Source: Bacteroidales bacterium
GTDB lineage: Bacteria > Bacteroidota > Bacteroidia > Bacteroidales > P3
Direction: 5' to 3'
DNA length: 64,000 nt
NCBI GenBank assembly: GCA_017522105.1
Contig: JAFXAA010000018.1
Coordinates: forward strand, 1 to 64,000
Position numbers and translations under genes: made by a program. Positions 18,651 to 27,449 of this stretch are shown here, one piece after another (position 1 is the first letter of the stretch; every line of letters starts with the position of its first letter). Below the pieces are notes generated by a model. That model was not told the DNA's origin. It was given only the letters and a program-made list of their open reading frames with translations, and ran no database searches.

Positions 18651-19861
18651 CTGCGTGAGGGGGCTTTGCTTTGTGTGGTGTTGCTGCCGCGTGTGGGAGC
18701 CGGCGAGGAGCTGCGCGTTGGAGCGCTCGTCTGGGTGCTGCTCTTGCTGCCGCTTTGTGTGGCCGAAGTGCTGCGCGTCGGTGCGCTGTTGCGCGTTGGG
18801 GCGCTCGTCTGGGTGCTGCTCTTGCTGCCGCTTTGTGTGGCCGAAGTGCTGCGCGTCGGTGCGCTGCTGCGCGTGGGGGTGCTCGTCTGGGTGCTGCTAC
18901 TGCTCTTGGTGGACGATGAAGTGCTGCGCGTCGGTGCGCTGCTGCGCGTGGGGGTGCTCGTCTGGGTGCTGCTGCGCGTGGGTGCGCTGCTACGCGTGGG
19001 TGCGCTCGTCGAGGTGCCGTTGCTCTTGTTGTCCGACGAGGTGCTGCGCGTCGGTGCGCTGTTGCGTGTCGGCGTGGTCGAGGTGCTGCCGCTGCGTGTG
19101 GGGGCGCCGCTGCGCGTCGGTGCCGAGGTGGCTGTGCCGCTCTGCGGCTGTGCCGGTGCCGGTGCCTGCGGCTGCGCTGCTGGCTGCTGGCCGCTGCCGC
19201 CGCCGCCCGGTGTAGGACGTGCCGGCGAGGGTGCCACATAGCCCGAGGGGTGCTCCACTACAGGGCGATCGGTGCCTGGGGTCCAGCGGTGTACGGGCGT
19301 GGGAGGCGGCGTCTGCGGGGCACGCATGTAGTAGGGCGGCAGGGGGTGTACGGCGGGGCCGTGGTAGCCCGGTGCCGGGGGTGCCGGCGGCATCCAGCCG
19401 TAGCGGTGCACCTCGTAGTGGTAGGTGCGCACATAGCCCGGGCGGTGCACCACGCGGGTGTAGGTGTTGTAGGCCGGCACCGTCCACACCCGTGCCGGGC
19501 GCCGCAGGGTGCCGCTGGTGCGGAAGCGCAGATACTGCGCCGCGTTGTACATGCGTCCGGCACCGTAGAGCCAGATGCACTGCAGGTCTATGGGCATGTA
19601 TATCTCCTCGCCGGTATAGGCGTCGTAGCCGTAGATCCATAGCTCGTAGTAGGCTGAGTTGATGCGCTCGGCCCACACCTCGTTGAGGAGCACGTAGGTC
19701 TCGATCTCGTAGTCGTAGCCGCAGTAGATCATCAGCTCGTTCTGCCGGTTTAGGTAACTCACCGCGCGGTCGGCCTGGCTGCGCGTGAAGTAGAGCACCG
19801 ACGTGGCGCTCGCCGCGAGGCTCATCGCGAGCATAACTGCTATTGTTGCAATGCGTTTCAT
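18647..19861 (-). CDS. Secreted protein with Tyr-rich domain and C-terminal APTRS repeats
   Basis: A signal peptide (MKRIATIAVMLAMSLAASA) is followed by a ~110-residue domain rich in Tyr and Trp. It has NRQNELMIYCGYDYEIETYVL and a segment on the tract YNAAQYLRFRTSGTL. Next come Pro/Tyr/His-rich sequence and ~180 C-terminal residues made almost only of Ser, Thr, Ala, Pro, Arg and Gln, with about fourteen PTR[SN] motifs. Part of the tail repeats every 78 bp (26 residues). Relatives are not known to me. The basic, hydroxylated tail could bind polyanions or be O-glycosylated, which is inference. A promoter lies at 19900. Confidence 0.85.
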   Translation of the reverse strand: MKRIATIAVMLAMSLAASATSVLYFTRSQADRAVSYLNRQNELMIYCGYDYEIETYVLLNEVWAERINSAYYELWIYGYDAYTGEEIYMPIDLQCIWLYGAGRMYNAAQYLRFRTSGTLRRPARVWTVPAYNTYTRVVHRPGYVRTYHYEVHRYGWMPPAPPAPGYHGPAVHPLPPYYMRAPQTPPPTPVHRWTPGTDRPVVEHPSGYVAPSPARPTPGGGGSGQQPAAQPQAPAPAQPQSGTATSAPTRSGAPTRSGSTSTTPTRNSAPTRSTSSDNKSNGTSTSAPTRSSAPTRSSTQTSTPTRSSAPTRSTSSSTKSSSSTQTSTPTRSSAPTRSTSATQSGSKSSTQTSAPTRNSAPTRSTSATQSGSKSSTQTSAPTRSSSPAPTRGSNTTQSKAPSRR

Positions 19862-19899
19862 AGGGTGTTGTGTTTTATCTGTTCATCTTTTTAGTGCTG

Positions 19900-19907
19900 C
19901 AAAGATA
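19900..19907 (-). promoter_or_regulatory. -7 box for the APTRS-repeat protein gene
   Basis: The minus strand reads TATCTTTG followed by CAGC, 39 bases before the start codon. Confidence 0.65.
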
Positions 19908-19984
19908 CGAAAACTTTTTCTTTTCGCGCGAAAAATTATGTGTCAACAAGGGCGCCGCCACCCCGATCCGCCCCGCACCTTCAC

Positions 19985-20129
19985 CGGAGCCCTTACGGCC
20001 GTTCTTCCGCCGAGTGGCGTAGTTCCGCCGCCTCCGCGACGGCACTTCTTCAGTAGTTCTTCAGTAGTTCTTCAGTCAAACACTGAAGAACTACTGAAGA
20101 ACTACTGAAGAACGGCCGTAGGGACTCCG
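19985..20129. repeat. Modular palindromic intergenic repeat, copy C
   Basis: It opens with CGGAGCCCTTACGG and closes with CCGTAGGGACTCCG. It contains the GCCTCCGCGACGGC module and a perfect 31-bp inverted repeat (20046-20076 and 20082-20112) with loop CAAAC. Compared with copy A the hairpin is in reverse orientation. Confidence 0.9.
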
Positions 20130-20168
20130 TGGCGGTGGCGGGGTGGAAATGCAAAAAAAAACATAAAA

Positions 20169-20200
20169 TTTTGCCGAGTATGATTTTTTTTGTATATTTG
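20169..20200 (+). promoter_or_regulatory. Promoter of the OmpA-like gene
   Basis: TTTTG (20169-20173) and TATATTTG (20193-20200) are 19 bases apart, a full consensus match. Confidence 0.8.
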
Positions 20201-20228
20201 CACATTGAAAAATTATGTAAAAACGTAC

Positions 20229-21659
20229 ATGATGAAACGTGTATTTATTGCATTAATGGCTGTGGCACTGGTGTTTGGCGGAGCTGCCGACCTGCAGGCA
20301 CAGAACAAGAAAAAGAAGTCCGGCAAGGCCAAGACCACCAAGACGGTGAAGAAAAAGAAGGAGGTGGCCCCTGTGGTGCCCGTTGTCACGGACATTGAGC
20401 TGCCCTACAACAGCAACGACTGCCTCTTCGCCATACCGCTCCAGATGGACAAGCCCTACGGGCCGACGACGGCCCCCGACGGCGGCGGCCGCGTGCAGGA
20501 GGTGGTGGCCGACAAGGCGCATCCCAACCTCTTCGAGCGCGAGCACAATTCGGTGTGGTACAAGGTTACCATCCCCTACAACGGACAGCTTGAGATAGAG
20601 ATAGCCCAGAAGAACACGTGGGACGACTATGACTTCCTGGTGTACAGGAACACTGGTGTGTACTTCTCGAACCAGGTGCTGCAGAACAAGGTGGCCCCCG
20701 TGGCCGTGAACCTGGGTGCCGTGGACAGCAACGCGCTGGCCGCCGCAGCCCTGAAGGCCGCCGAGCGCCAGCCGAAGGCCAAGGCCGGCAGCCAGACCAA
20801 GAAGAAGAAGGAAGAGGTGGAACCCGAATACCAGCTGCCCGCCGAGCCCAAGGCCACCATTGGCATGAACGTCGACGCCAAGGACAAGATGCTCACCAAG
20901 AAGCAGTACGGCGGTTTCATCAAGTCCATACCCGTCCACATGGGCGAGGAATACTACATCGTGCTTGACAACCGCTCCGAGGGCGGGCAGGGGCACACCA
21001 TCACGTGCAGCGTGCATGCCGATGCCTACGAGCCACTGGTGCTCTTCTACGACCGCAAGGGCAAGCGCTATGTCGACGTGGACCTGATGATACTGGAGAA
21101 AGGCGGCCAGGGCGGCGAGCGCCCCATAGTGCAGGATCAGCACTACCGTGGCGGCCGTGTGAAGTTCGTGCCAGGCTTCAGCTACACCCTGTATGCCAAG
21201 CGCGACGGCTATTTCTCCATCTACCGCGAGTTCAACGCCAGTGACCTCATGCTGCGCGACACGGTGATGCTCTGCAACATGGAGCGCACGGAGCGCGGCT
21301 CGTCGTTCCCCATCAAGAACGTGTATTTCGAGGACGGCGCCGCCACCCTCATCCCGGGCACCGACACGGCGCTGATGGAGTATGTGGCCATGTTCCGCAA
21401 CCACCCCGACATCACCTTCCTGGTGAAGGGTTTTGTGCAGAGCTACGGCGTCAACGCCGAGGCCGACATGCTGCTCTCGCTCGACAGGGCCAAGACCGTG
21501 AAGGAGTACTTCGTGCAGCACGGCATTGCCGCTGACCGCATGACCACGGCTGGCATGACCAAGAACGAGATTAAGCGCGCCGCCGCCGCGGCCCTCGACC
21601 AGGGGGCGGGCTTCAGCGGCGTCAAGGTGGAGCTCATCATCACGGGCAAGACGGAGTGA
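20229..21659 (+). CDS. Exported OmpA-family protein with pre-peptidase-like N-terminal domain
   Basis: A signal peptide ends at LQAQ and a Lys-rich stretch follows. Residues ~55-140 (WYKVTIPYNGQLEIEI...WDDYDFLVYRNTG) look like a bacterial pre-peptidase C-terminal-type beta-sandwich. The last ~110 residues form an OmpA/MotB peptidoglycan-binding domain, with VYFEDGAATLIPGTDTALMEYV, the core FLVKGFVQSYG and LSLDRAKTVKEYFVQHGI. It probably tethers an outer-membrane or periplasmic assembly to peptidoglycan. The longest frame starts at 20190, but ATG 20229 begins the signal peptide. The macroglobulin gene starts 52 bases downstream. Confidence 0.87.
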   Translation: MMKRVFIALMAVALVFGGAADLQAQNKKKKSGKAKTTKTVKKKKEVAPVVPVVTDIELPYNSNDCLFAIPLQMDKPYGPTTAPDGGGRVQEVVADKAHPNLFEREHNSVWYKVTIPYNGQLEIEIAQKNTWDDYDFLVYRNTGVYFSNQVLQNKVAPVAVNLGAVDSNALAAAALKAAERQPKAKAGSQTKKKKEEVEPEYQLPAEPKATIGMNVDAKDKMLTKKQYGGFIKSIPVHMGEEYYIVLDNRSEGGQGHTITCSVHADAYEPLVLFYDRKGKRYVDVDLMILEKGGQGGERPIVQDQHYRGGRVKFVPGFSYTLYAKRDGYFSIYREFNASDLMLRDTVMLCNMERTERGSSFPIKNVYFEDGAATLIPGTDTALMEYVAMFRNHPDITFLVKGFVQSYGVNAEADMLLSLDRAKTVKEYFVQHGIAADRMTTAGMTKNEIKRAAAAALDQGAGFSGVKVELIITGKTE

Positions 21660-21711
21660 GAGTGGAGAGTGGAAGGTGGTTGCTAATCACAGGTCACTAA
21701 TGTGATATAAT

Positions 21712-24700
21712 ATGAAAAAGACTATAGTAACGCTGCTGGCGCTCTGCGCGGCAGCGTTTTCCTTATGCGCCCAGACCGATTGGAAGGGTGTGCAGCGGCT
21801 CATCGACGACGGGTCGTACAAGACGGCCTACGGCAAGGCCGAGGCCGTGTACAACAACAAGAAGGACGCCAGCCGCCAGCGGCTTACGGCGGCCTACTAT
21901 ATGGCCATGGCCGCGGCCCGCTACCAGGAGGATGCCTACGACAGTGCTGTGGCGCACTACCGCGCGCTGCTGCCTGTGCTCGACGGAGTCGACCGCGCCC
22001 TCTGCTATGCCTTCCTCGGCGTCTACGACACAGCGCTGGCCGACAGCGCCCTGCTGCAGCGCACGCCTGTGGAGGCCGTGCGCGAGTTTTGCTACGAGGG
22101 CGACAAGGCGCAGAACATGACGCCCACGGTGTACGACATGCTGGTGGTCATGATGCAGGACCGCGGCGAGCTGACCCCGCGGCAGCGTGTGGAGTGGCAG
22201 CAGCGTCTCTGCGCCCTGCATGCAGGGGATAGGGACGATGTGCGCATCTGGCACGACCGGCGGATGCTCGACTTCATGGAGGCGGTGCCCAACCAACCCG
22301 TCAACATATCAACCTATCAACAGTATATCGACAAGTACCGTGGCACGAAGAGTGGTCAGGTGGCGGCGCTTTACCTGAAAGCGGCTAACCACTGCCGTTG
22401 GCAGCGGAAAGACCTGGTGCAGGCTGTGCGCTACTGCGACATCGCCCTTGCCCTCTTCCCCAAGAGCGAAGGAGGCGTGGAGTGCGCCAACCTGCGCAGC
22501 CAGATCACCGCGCCGCGCATCATCCCTTCGCGTGCGGTGCGTTTCATGGCCCCGCAGCACGAGGAGCTGATGGGCGTGGAATACGCCAACCTCGACCGCC
22601 TTCACCTGCGCATCGTCGAGGAGCCGGAGAAATACATGAGCGACGAGCAGCTGGCTAAGCTGAAGGCGCTGCGCGAGTGGACCGTCGATGTGCCGCGGCC
22701 CGACGCCTACGGCGAGGCGTCGGCGGCCTTCGCCCTGCCGGCTTTGCCGCCGGGCGAGTACCGCCTGCTCCTGGCTCCTACGGCCCACTTTGCCAAGGGG
22801 ATGGCCTATGTAGAGCTGCACGTCACCGACATCGCCCTGCGCTACACCACCGACGGGCGCGGCCTGGTGGTGGACCGCACCACGGGCGCCCCCGTGGTGG
22901 GGCAAAAGGTACAGCTTGTGCAACCCAAGCAGTACTATCCCAAACAGGATGAGCGGGTGCTGCAGTCCGTCGTCACCGCTGCCGACGGCACCTACCGCTT
23001 CGACAGCATTCCGCCGCGATATAGTATTATCCGCATCGTTCGCGACGGCTATAACTTTGTGCAATCGGCCTACAGCCACAACCACACGGCAACCGACGGG
23101 CACAAAACGCAGTTCCACATGGTCAGCGACCGCCCTGTCTACCGCCCGGGCGACACGGTGCAGGTGGCCGTGCTGCTCTACCGCACCGACGGGCGCGAGG
23201 GCGAGTTGCTGGCTGCGGGCCATACATTCACCTTGACGCTCACCGACCCCAACGGGCAGCAGGTGCAGCAGCTCAAGCTCACCACCGACGACTTCGGCTC
23301 GGCCCACTGCGCCCTGCCGCTGCCCACCGACCGTCTGGCGGGGCACTGGACGGTGCAGGTGAGCGACAGCACCGGCAGCGACATGCTCGGCCTGCGGGTC
23401 GAGGAGTACAAGCAGCCGCGCTTCATGGTGAGCCTCTCGACCGAGGGCGCTGCGCCGCAGTTCGGCCAGCCCTATGCCGTGCAGGGCATGGCGGCGGCCT
23501 ACAGCGGCGTCAGCATCGGCGGCGCGCGGGTGCAGTACACCGTGACGCGGAGCCAGCGCGTGTGGCGCTGGGGGCCGAGCATGAGCACCGTGGTGGCGCA
23601 GGGCGAGACCGAGGCGGCCGCCGACGGCACCTTCCGGGTGGTCTTCACCCCCGAGCCCGACAGCAGCGTGGAGCTCTCCGCCAAGCCCGTCTTCAACTAC
23701 ACGGTGCAGGTCACCGTCACCGACCTCAACGGCGAGAGCCACGACGCCGAGACCACCGTGCGTGTGGGCTATCAGCGTCTGTTTGTGAGGATGAAAGATA
23801 TACAGGCCGACGTGCGGGAACTGCCGTCGGTGCAGGTGGAGCTGACCGACGTCAACGGCACGCCGCAGCAGGGCATGGTGGGGGTGAGTGTGGCGCGACT
23901 GCACAGGCCCGACCCCATGCGGCTGGCCCCTGCGGTGCTCACCAAAGGAATGCATATAACCATCGACAGCGCCGACTACCGCCGCCGCTTCCCGCAGTAT
24001 ATATATGATATGAGCGAGAACGACAGGAAACAATGGGCGGCTGAGTGGTTCTGGACGGGAACGGCAACCGATGGCAATGTGAGTCTGCCACATCTGCAAG
24101 GGGGCATCTACCGCATTGTGGCGTGGGCGCCGGACGGCCAGGACACCGTGGCCGACACCGCCTACACCGTGCTCACTCTGCCGACTGACCGCATGGCACG
24201 CACCGATGCCGCGCTGTGGGTAGACCGGGACAAGACGACCGCCCACCCGGGCGAGCGCGTCACCTTCCGCCTGGGGTCGGCCTACAAGGGTGTCAAGGCC
24301 TACTACCGGATTGAATACGGCGAGAGGCAGACCCTACGGTCGGGGTGGCTCACGCTGGGCGAGCGCCTGCAGGAGGTGACCGTCGACGTGGACAGCGCCC
24401 AGCTTGGCGGCCTGACTCTGAGTGTGAGCACCATGCTCCACGGACAGAGCTTCACCGAGAGCCGCGCCGTCGATGTACCCTACAGCCACAAGGAACTCAA
24501 GGTCGAGATAGCCAGCTTCCGCGACAAGCTGCTGCCCGGCGAGCAGGAGGAGTGGACCATTTCGGTCAGGAGTTGTGAGTTAGGGGTTAAGAGTTCGTTG
24601 GTGATGACCATGTACGACGACGCGCTGAACACCTACGGCACCCCGTCGTGGGGCCTCTGGCCGTGGCGCGGACACAGCACAGTGGGGTTGTCGCTATACG

Positions 24701-27204
24701 CCCCTTACCTTAGCTACAACAGCTACAACGGCGCGCAATGGCGCATCTACAACGGGAGCTACCCCACGGTGTGGAGCCTTGTCGATGCCTTGCCGCACTA
24801 CTGGGGCGGGCGTGGCTACATCATGCACAAGACCGCTATGGCCCGCAACGCCGCCGTTGTCACCACCGAGTTGGCTGTGGTCGAGGAGGAGGCTACGCTG
24901 GATGCCGTGCAGACCTCGGCCGCCGGCGCAGAGATGGCCGCCGACGAGGGAATGGAGGTAGAGGAAGCAGAAGAAGCCCTCTTCAGCGTCGTGGAGAAAG
25001 AGCCGGAGGTGCAGCTGCGGAGCAACCTCAGCACGTTGGCCTTCTTCGCCCCCGACGTGCGCACCGACAGCACCGGCACGGCGACCTACCGCTTCACGGT
25101 GCCCGAGTTGCTCACGCGCTGGAACGTGCGCGGCCTGGCCGTCACCAAAGACCTCAAGAGCGGCACGCTCAGCAAGGCGCTCGTCACCGCCAAGCCGCTG
25201 ATGGTGCAGCCCAACATGCCGCGCTTCCTGCGCAGCGGCGACTCGCTGAGCCTGATGGCAAAAATAGTGGTCAGTGAACAGAGGTCAGTGGCCAGAGAGG
25301 TGGATGTAAGCCTGCTGCTGACCGACGCCGCCACGGGCGACACGCTGTGCCGCCACACAGAGCACGTGTTGGTGAAAGACGCCGCGCAGGTGATGTTCGA
25401 CGTCGAGGTGCCGCATGACGTCTATGTGGCCACCTACCGCATCACCGCCGTTGCCGACGGCATGAGCGACGGCGAGCAGGGGCAGGTGCCCGTGGTGAGC
25501 AACCGCCAGGCCGTGACCGTCAGCCAGGCCATGTACATCAACGGGGCAGGGGAGAAGCGCTACACGATGCCCGAATGGCTCGCCGGCGGCGACACACGCC
25601 AGCCGCAGCTGGTGGCGGCCGAGGCGGTGAGCGACCCCGTATGGCTCGCCGTCAAGAGCATGCCGTACCTGAAGAGCTTTGAGAACCCCTCGACGCTATA
25701 CCTGGCAGAACAGCTGTATGTGGATGGCCTCGGTCAGCGCATCGCCGGCAGAGTGGACCTTGCGGCGGCGGTCAAGGACAGCGCCGTCAGCCGTCTGAAA
25801 ATGAACGACGTGAAGCAGACGGCCCTGCAGGCCACGCCGTGGCTGCGCGACGCCGAGAGCGAGGAGGAGCAGATGCGCGCTGTGGCCAACTATCTGGACA
25901 CCGCCGCCATGCGTGTGCGGCACGGCAAGCTGGTGGCCGACCTCGCCGAGCGGCAGAACGCCGACGGCGGGTGGGCCTGGATGCCAGAGGGCAAGAGCAG
26001 CCTGTGGGTGACGCAGGCCGTACTGCAGAAGGTCAAGGGGGAGAACCTCGACACCAGGAATGCACTGCGGTTTGTAGACAGCGAGCAGCAGCGCTACTAT
26101 GAGCGTTGGATCAAGCCTTATATAAAGAAATACAAGTGGCAGCCCACGGACATCGACTACCTCTACATGCGCTCCCTCTACGGCAAGGCAGGTACCGAGG
26201 CCTATAAGTTCTACTACGCCAATGCGCTGAAGCATTACAAGGAATACGAGAACCTCTACACGCAGGCTCAGCTGGCGCTCATCTTCCACCGCCATGGCGA
26301 CCGCAAGGCGGCCCTCGACCTGCTGCGGCGGCTGAAAGAGAAGGCCCTGGAGAGCGACGAAATGGGCATGTACTGGCGCGAAAACCGCAGCGGCTGGTAC
26401 TGGTACTGCCGTCCCATAGAGACGCAGGCGCTGCTGATAAACGCCTTCGCCGAGATAACGCCCGAAGACACCGTCGCCATAGGCCTCATGCAGCAGTGGC
26501 TCCTCAAGCAGAAGCAGACGACCCACTGGGGCAACAGTCGCGCCACCGCCGAGGCCATTGGCGCGCTGATGGTCAAGAATGATGAGCTGAGGGTTAAGAG
26601 CGGGGCTGCCGCGGTGATGCTGACAGTCTTCGGCACCGATATGACGGCGGAGAGCAAGGGTGCCGAGGGCTACCGTTCGCAGCGGTGGACGGGCGAAGAC
26701 CTCGATGCGCTTCGCGCCAACGGTAGCAGCGACATCGTCATCAGCAAGCATGACAACGCTATCGCCTGGGGCGCCGTCTACTACCAGTTCACCGACGACC
26801 TCGACAAGATACCCGCCTCCGAGAGCGGCATCACGCTCAGGCGCACCTACCAGCACGAAGGGCCGCTGAAAGTCGGCGACCGCGTGAAAGTGCGTATAGA
26901 CATCACCTGCGACCGCGCCATGGATTACCTTGAGCTCATCGACGGTCGCCCGTCGTGCGTGGAGCCTGTGAGCACCCGCGCCGGATGGCGCTGGAGCATC
27001 GGTCTCGGCTACTACGTCACTGTGAACAGCACCGACACGCGTTGCTATGTGGAGCATATAGACAAGGGCAAGTATTACTTCGAGTATGAGGTGTATGTCA
27101 CTAATCCCGGCAGCTTTATGACGGGTGTCGCCACCATGCAATGCATGTATGCCCCCGAATTTAGGGCCACGGCACCTGCCCAAACCCTTGTTGTAGAGCC
27201 TTGA
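21712..27204 (+). CDS. Giant alpha-2-macroglobulin family protein without thioester cysteine
   Basis: An 1830-residue exported protein (signal peptide ending SLCAQ). The N-terminal ~250 residues look helical and TPR-like. MG domains follow, including VSDRPVYRPGDTV (about 471-483), the start of the MG2 domain. Later come GTATYRFTVPELLTRWNVRGLAVTKD-type residues of the A2M domain (near 1125) and a terpenoid-cyclase-like helical domain with NADGGWAWMPEG. At the usual thioester position the sequence reads NPSTLYLAEQ (about 1325-1334) and has no Cys, so covalent trapping seems impossible. Bacterial A2Ms are thought to protect against proteases. Short peptides such as SCELGVKSS come from the heptamer repeats seen elsewhere. 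Confidence 0.92.
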   Translation: MKKTIVTLLALCAAAFSLCAQTDWKGVQRLIDDGSYKTAYGKAEAVYNNKKDASRQRLTAAYYMAMAAARYQEDAYDSAVAHYRALLPVLDGVDRALCYAFLGVYDTALADSALLQRTPVEAVREFCYEGDKAQNMTPTVYDMLVVMMQDRGELTPRQRVEWQQRLCALHAGDRDDVRIWHDRRMLDFMEAVPNQPVNISTYQQYIDKYRGTKSGQVAALYLKAANHCRWQRKDLVQAVRYCDIALALFPKSEGGVECANLRSQITAPRIIPSRAVRFMAPQHEELMGVEYANLDRLHLRIVEEPEKYMSDEQLAKLKALREWTVDVPRPDAYGEASAAFALPALPPGEYRLLLAPTAHFAKGMAYVELHVTDIALRYTTDGRGLVVDRTTGAPVVGQKVQLVQPKQYYPKQDERVLQSVVTAADGTYRFDSIPPRYSIIRIVRDGYNFVQSAYSHNHTATDGHKTQFHMVSDRPVYRPGDTVQVAVLLYRTDGREGELLAAGHTFTLTLTDPNGQQVQQLKLTTDDFGSAHCALPLPTDRLAGHWTVQVSDSTGSDMLGLRVEEYKQPRFMVSLSTEGAAPQFGQPYAVQGMAAAYSGVSIGGARVQYTVTRSQRVWRWGPSMSTVVAQGETEAAADGTFRVVFTPEPDSSVELSAKPVFNYTVQVTVTDLNGESHDAETTVRVGYQRLFVRMKDIQADVRELPSVQVELTDVNGTPQQGMVGVSVARLHRPDPMRLAPAVLTKGMHITIDSADYRRRFPQYIYDMSENDRKQWAAEWFWTGTATDGNVSLPHLQGGIYRIVAWAPDGQDTVADTAYTVLTLPTDRMARTDAALWVDRDKTTAHPGERVTFRLGSAYKGVKAYYRIEYGERQTLRSGWLTLGERLQEVTVDVDSAQLGGLTLSVSTMLHGQSFTESRAVDVPYSHKELKVEIASFRDKLLPGEQEEWTISVRSCELGVKSSLVMTMYDDALNTYGTPSWGLWPWRGHSTVGLSLYAPYLSYNSYNGAQWRIYNGSYPTVWSLVDALPHYWGGRGYIMHKTAMARNAAVVTTELAVVEEEATLDAVQTSAAGAEMAADEGMEVEEAEEALFSVVEKEPEVQLRSNLSTLAFFAPDVRTDSTGTATYRFTVPELLTRWNVRGLAVTKDLKSGTLSKALVTAKPLMVQPNMPRFLRSGDSLSLMAKIVVSEQRSVAREVDVSLLLTDAATGDTLCRHTEHVLVKDAAQVMFDVEVPHDVYVATYRITAVADGMSDGEQGQVPVVSNRQAVTVSQAMYINGAGEKRYTMPEWLAGGDTRQPQLVAAEAVSDPVWLAVKSMPYLKSFENPSTLYLAEQLYVDGLGQRIAGRVDLAAAVKDSAVSRLKMNDVKQTALQATPWLRDAESEEEQMRAVANYLDTAAMRVRHGKLVADLAERQNADGGWAWMPEGKSSLWVTQAVLQKVKGENLDTRNALRFVDSEQQRYYERWIKPYIKKYKWQPTDIDYLYMRSLYGKAGTEAYKFYYANALKHYKEYENLYTQAQLALIFHRHGDRKAALDLLRRLKEKALESDEMGMYWRENRSGWYWYCRPIETQALLINAFAEITPEDTVAIGLMQQWLLKQKQTTHWGNSRATAEAIGALMVKNDELRVKSGAAAVMLTVFGTDMTAESKGAEGYRSQRWTGEDLDALRANGSSDIVISKHDNAIAWGAVYYQFTDDLDKIPASESGITLRRTYQHEGPLKVGDRVKVRIDITCDRAMDYLELIDGRPSCVEPVSTRAGWRWSIGLGYYVTVNSTDTRCYVEHIDKGKYYFEYEVYVTNPGSFMTGVATMQCMYAPEFRATAPAQTLVVEP

Positions 27205-27269
27205 GCGTTGGTGAGGTGAAAAAATATCATGCTGACAATCATTGTGGTATAAGATATTTGCAAAAAATA

Positions 27270-27301
27270 TTTTGTCAGTATGAAAAAAGTGTGTACTTTT
27301 G
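27270..27301 (+). promoter_or_regulatory. Promoter of tRNA-Glu
   Basis: TTTTG (27270-27274) and TACTTTTG (27294-27301) are 19 bases apart, 19 bases before the tRNA. Confidence 0.75.
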
Positions 27302-27320
27302 CACTCGCTTTCAGCAAGGA

Positions 27321-27394
27321 GCCGCATTCGTCTAGTGGTCCAGGACATCTGCCTCTCACGCAGAAGATCATCAGTTCGACTCTGATATGCGGTA
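27321..27394 (+). tRNA. tRNA-Glu(CTC)
   Basis: A 74-base cloverleaf. Acceptor GCCGCAT/ATGCGGT, D arm GTC...GAC, anticodon stem TCTGC/GCAGA with loop CTCTCAC (anticodon CTC, Glu), five-base variable region and T arm ATCAG-TTCGACT-CTGAT. Discriminator A; CCA is not encoded. The first acceptor pair is G-U rather than G-C. Confidence 0.93.
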
Positions 27395-27395
27395 C

Positions 27396-27423
27396 AAAGC
27401 CTCCCAACACGGGAGGCTTTTTT
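27396..27423 (+). terminator. Terminator after tRNA-Glu
   Basis: A 10-bp stem AAAGCCTCCC/GGGAGGCTTT with loop AACAC is followed by a T-run. Confidence 0.92.
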
Positions 27424-27449
27424 GTTATTCTCTCTAAATGTTATTAGAG

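Noticed and set aside
18655..19241. Long plus-strand frames opposite the APTRS-repeat gene
   Set aside because: Repetitive Cys/Ala/Arg and Leu/Val frames are a by-product of the tail repeats; the minus-strand frame has the signal peptide and promoter.
22309..24246. Large minus-strand frame opposite the macroglobulin gene
   Set aside because: A His/Gly/Val-rich antisense frame typical of GC-rich coding DNA; the plus-strand protein is clear.
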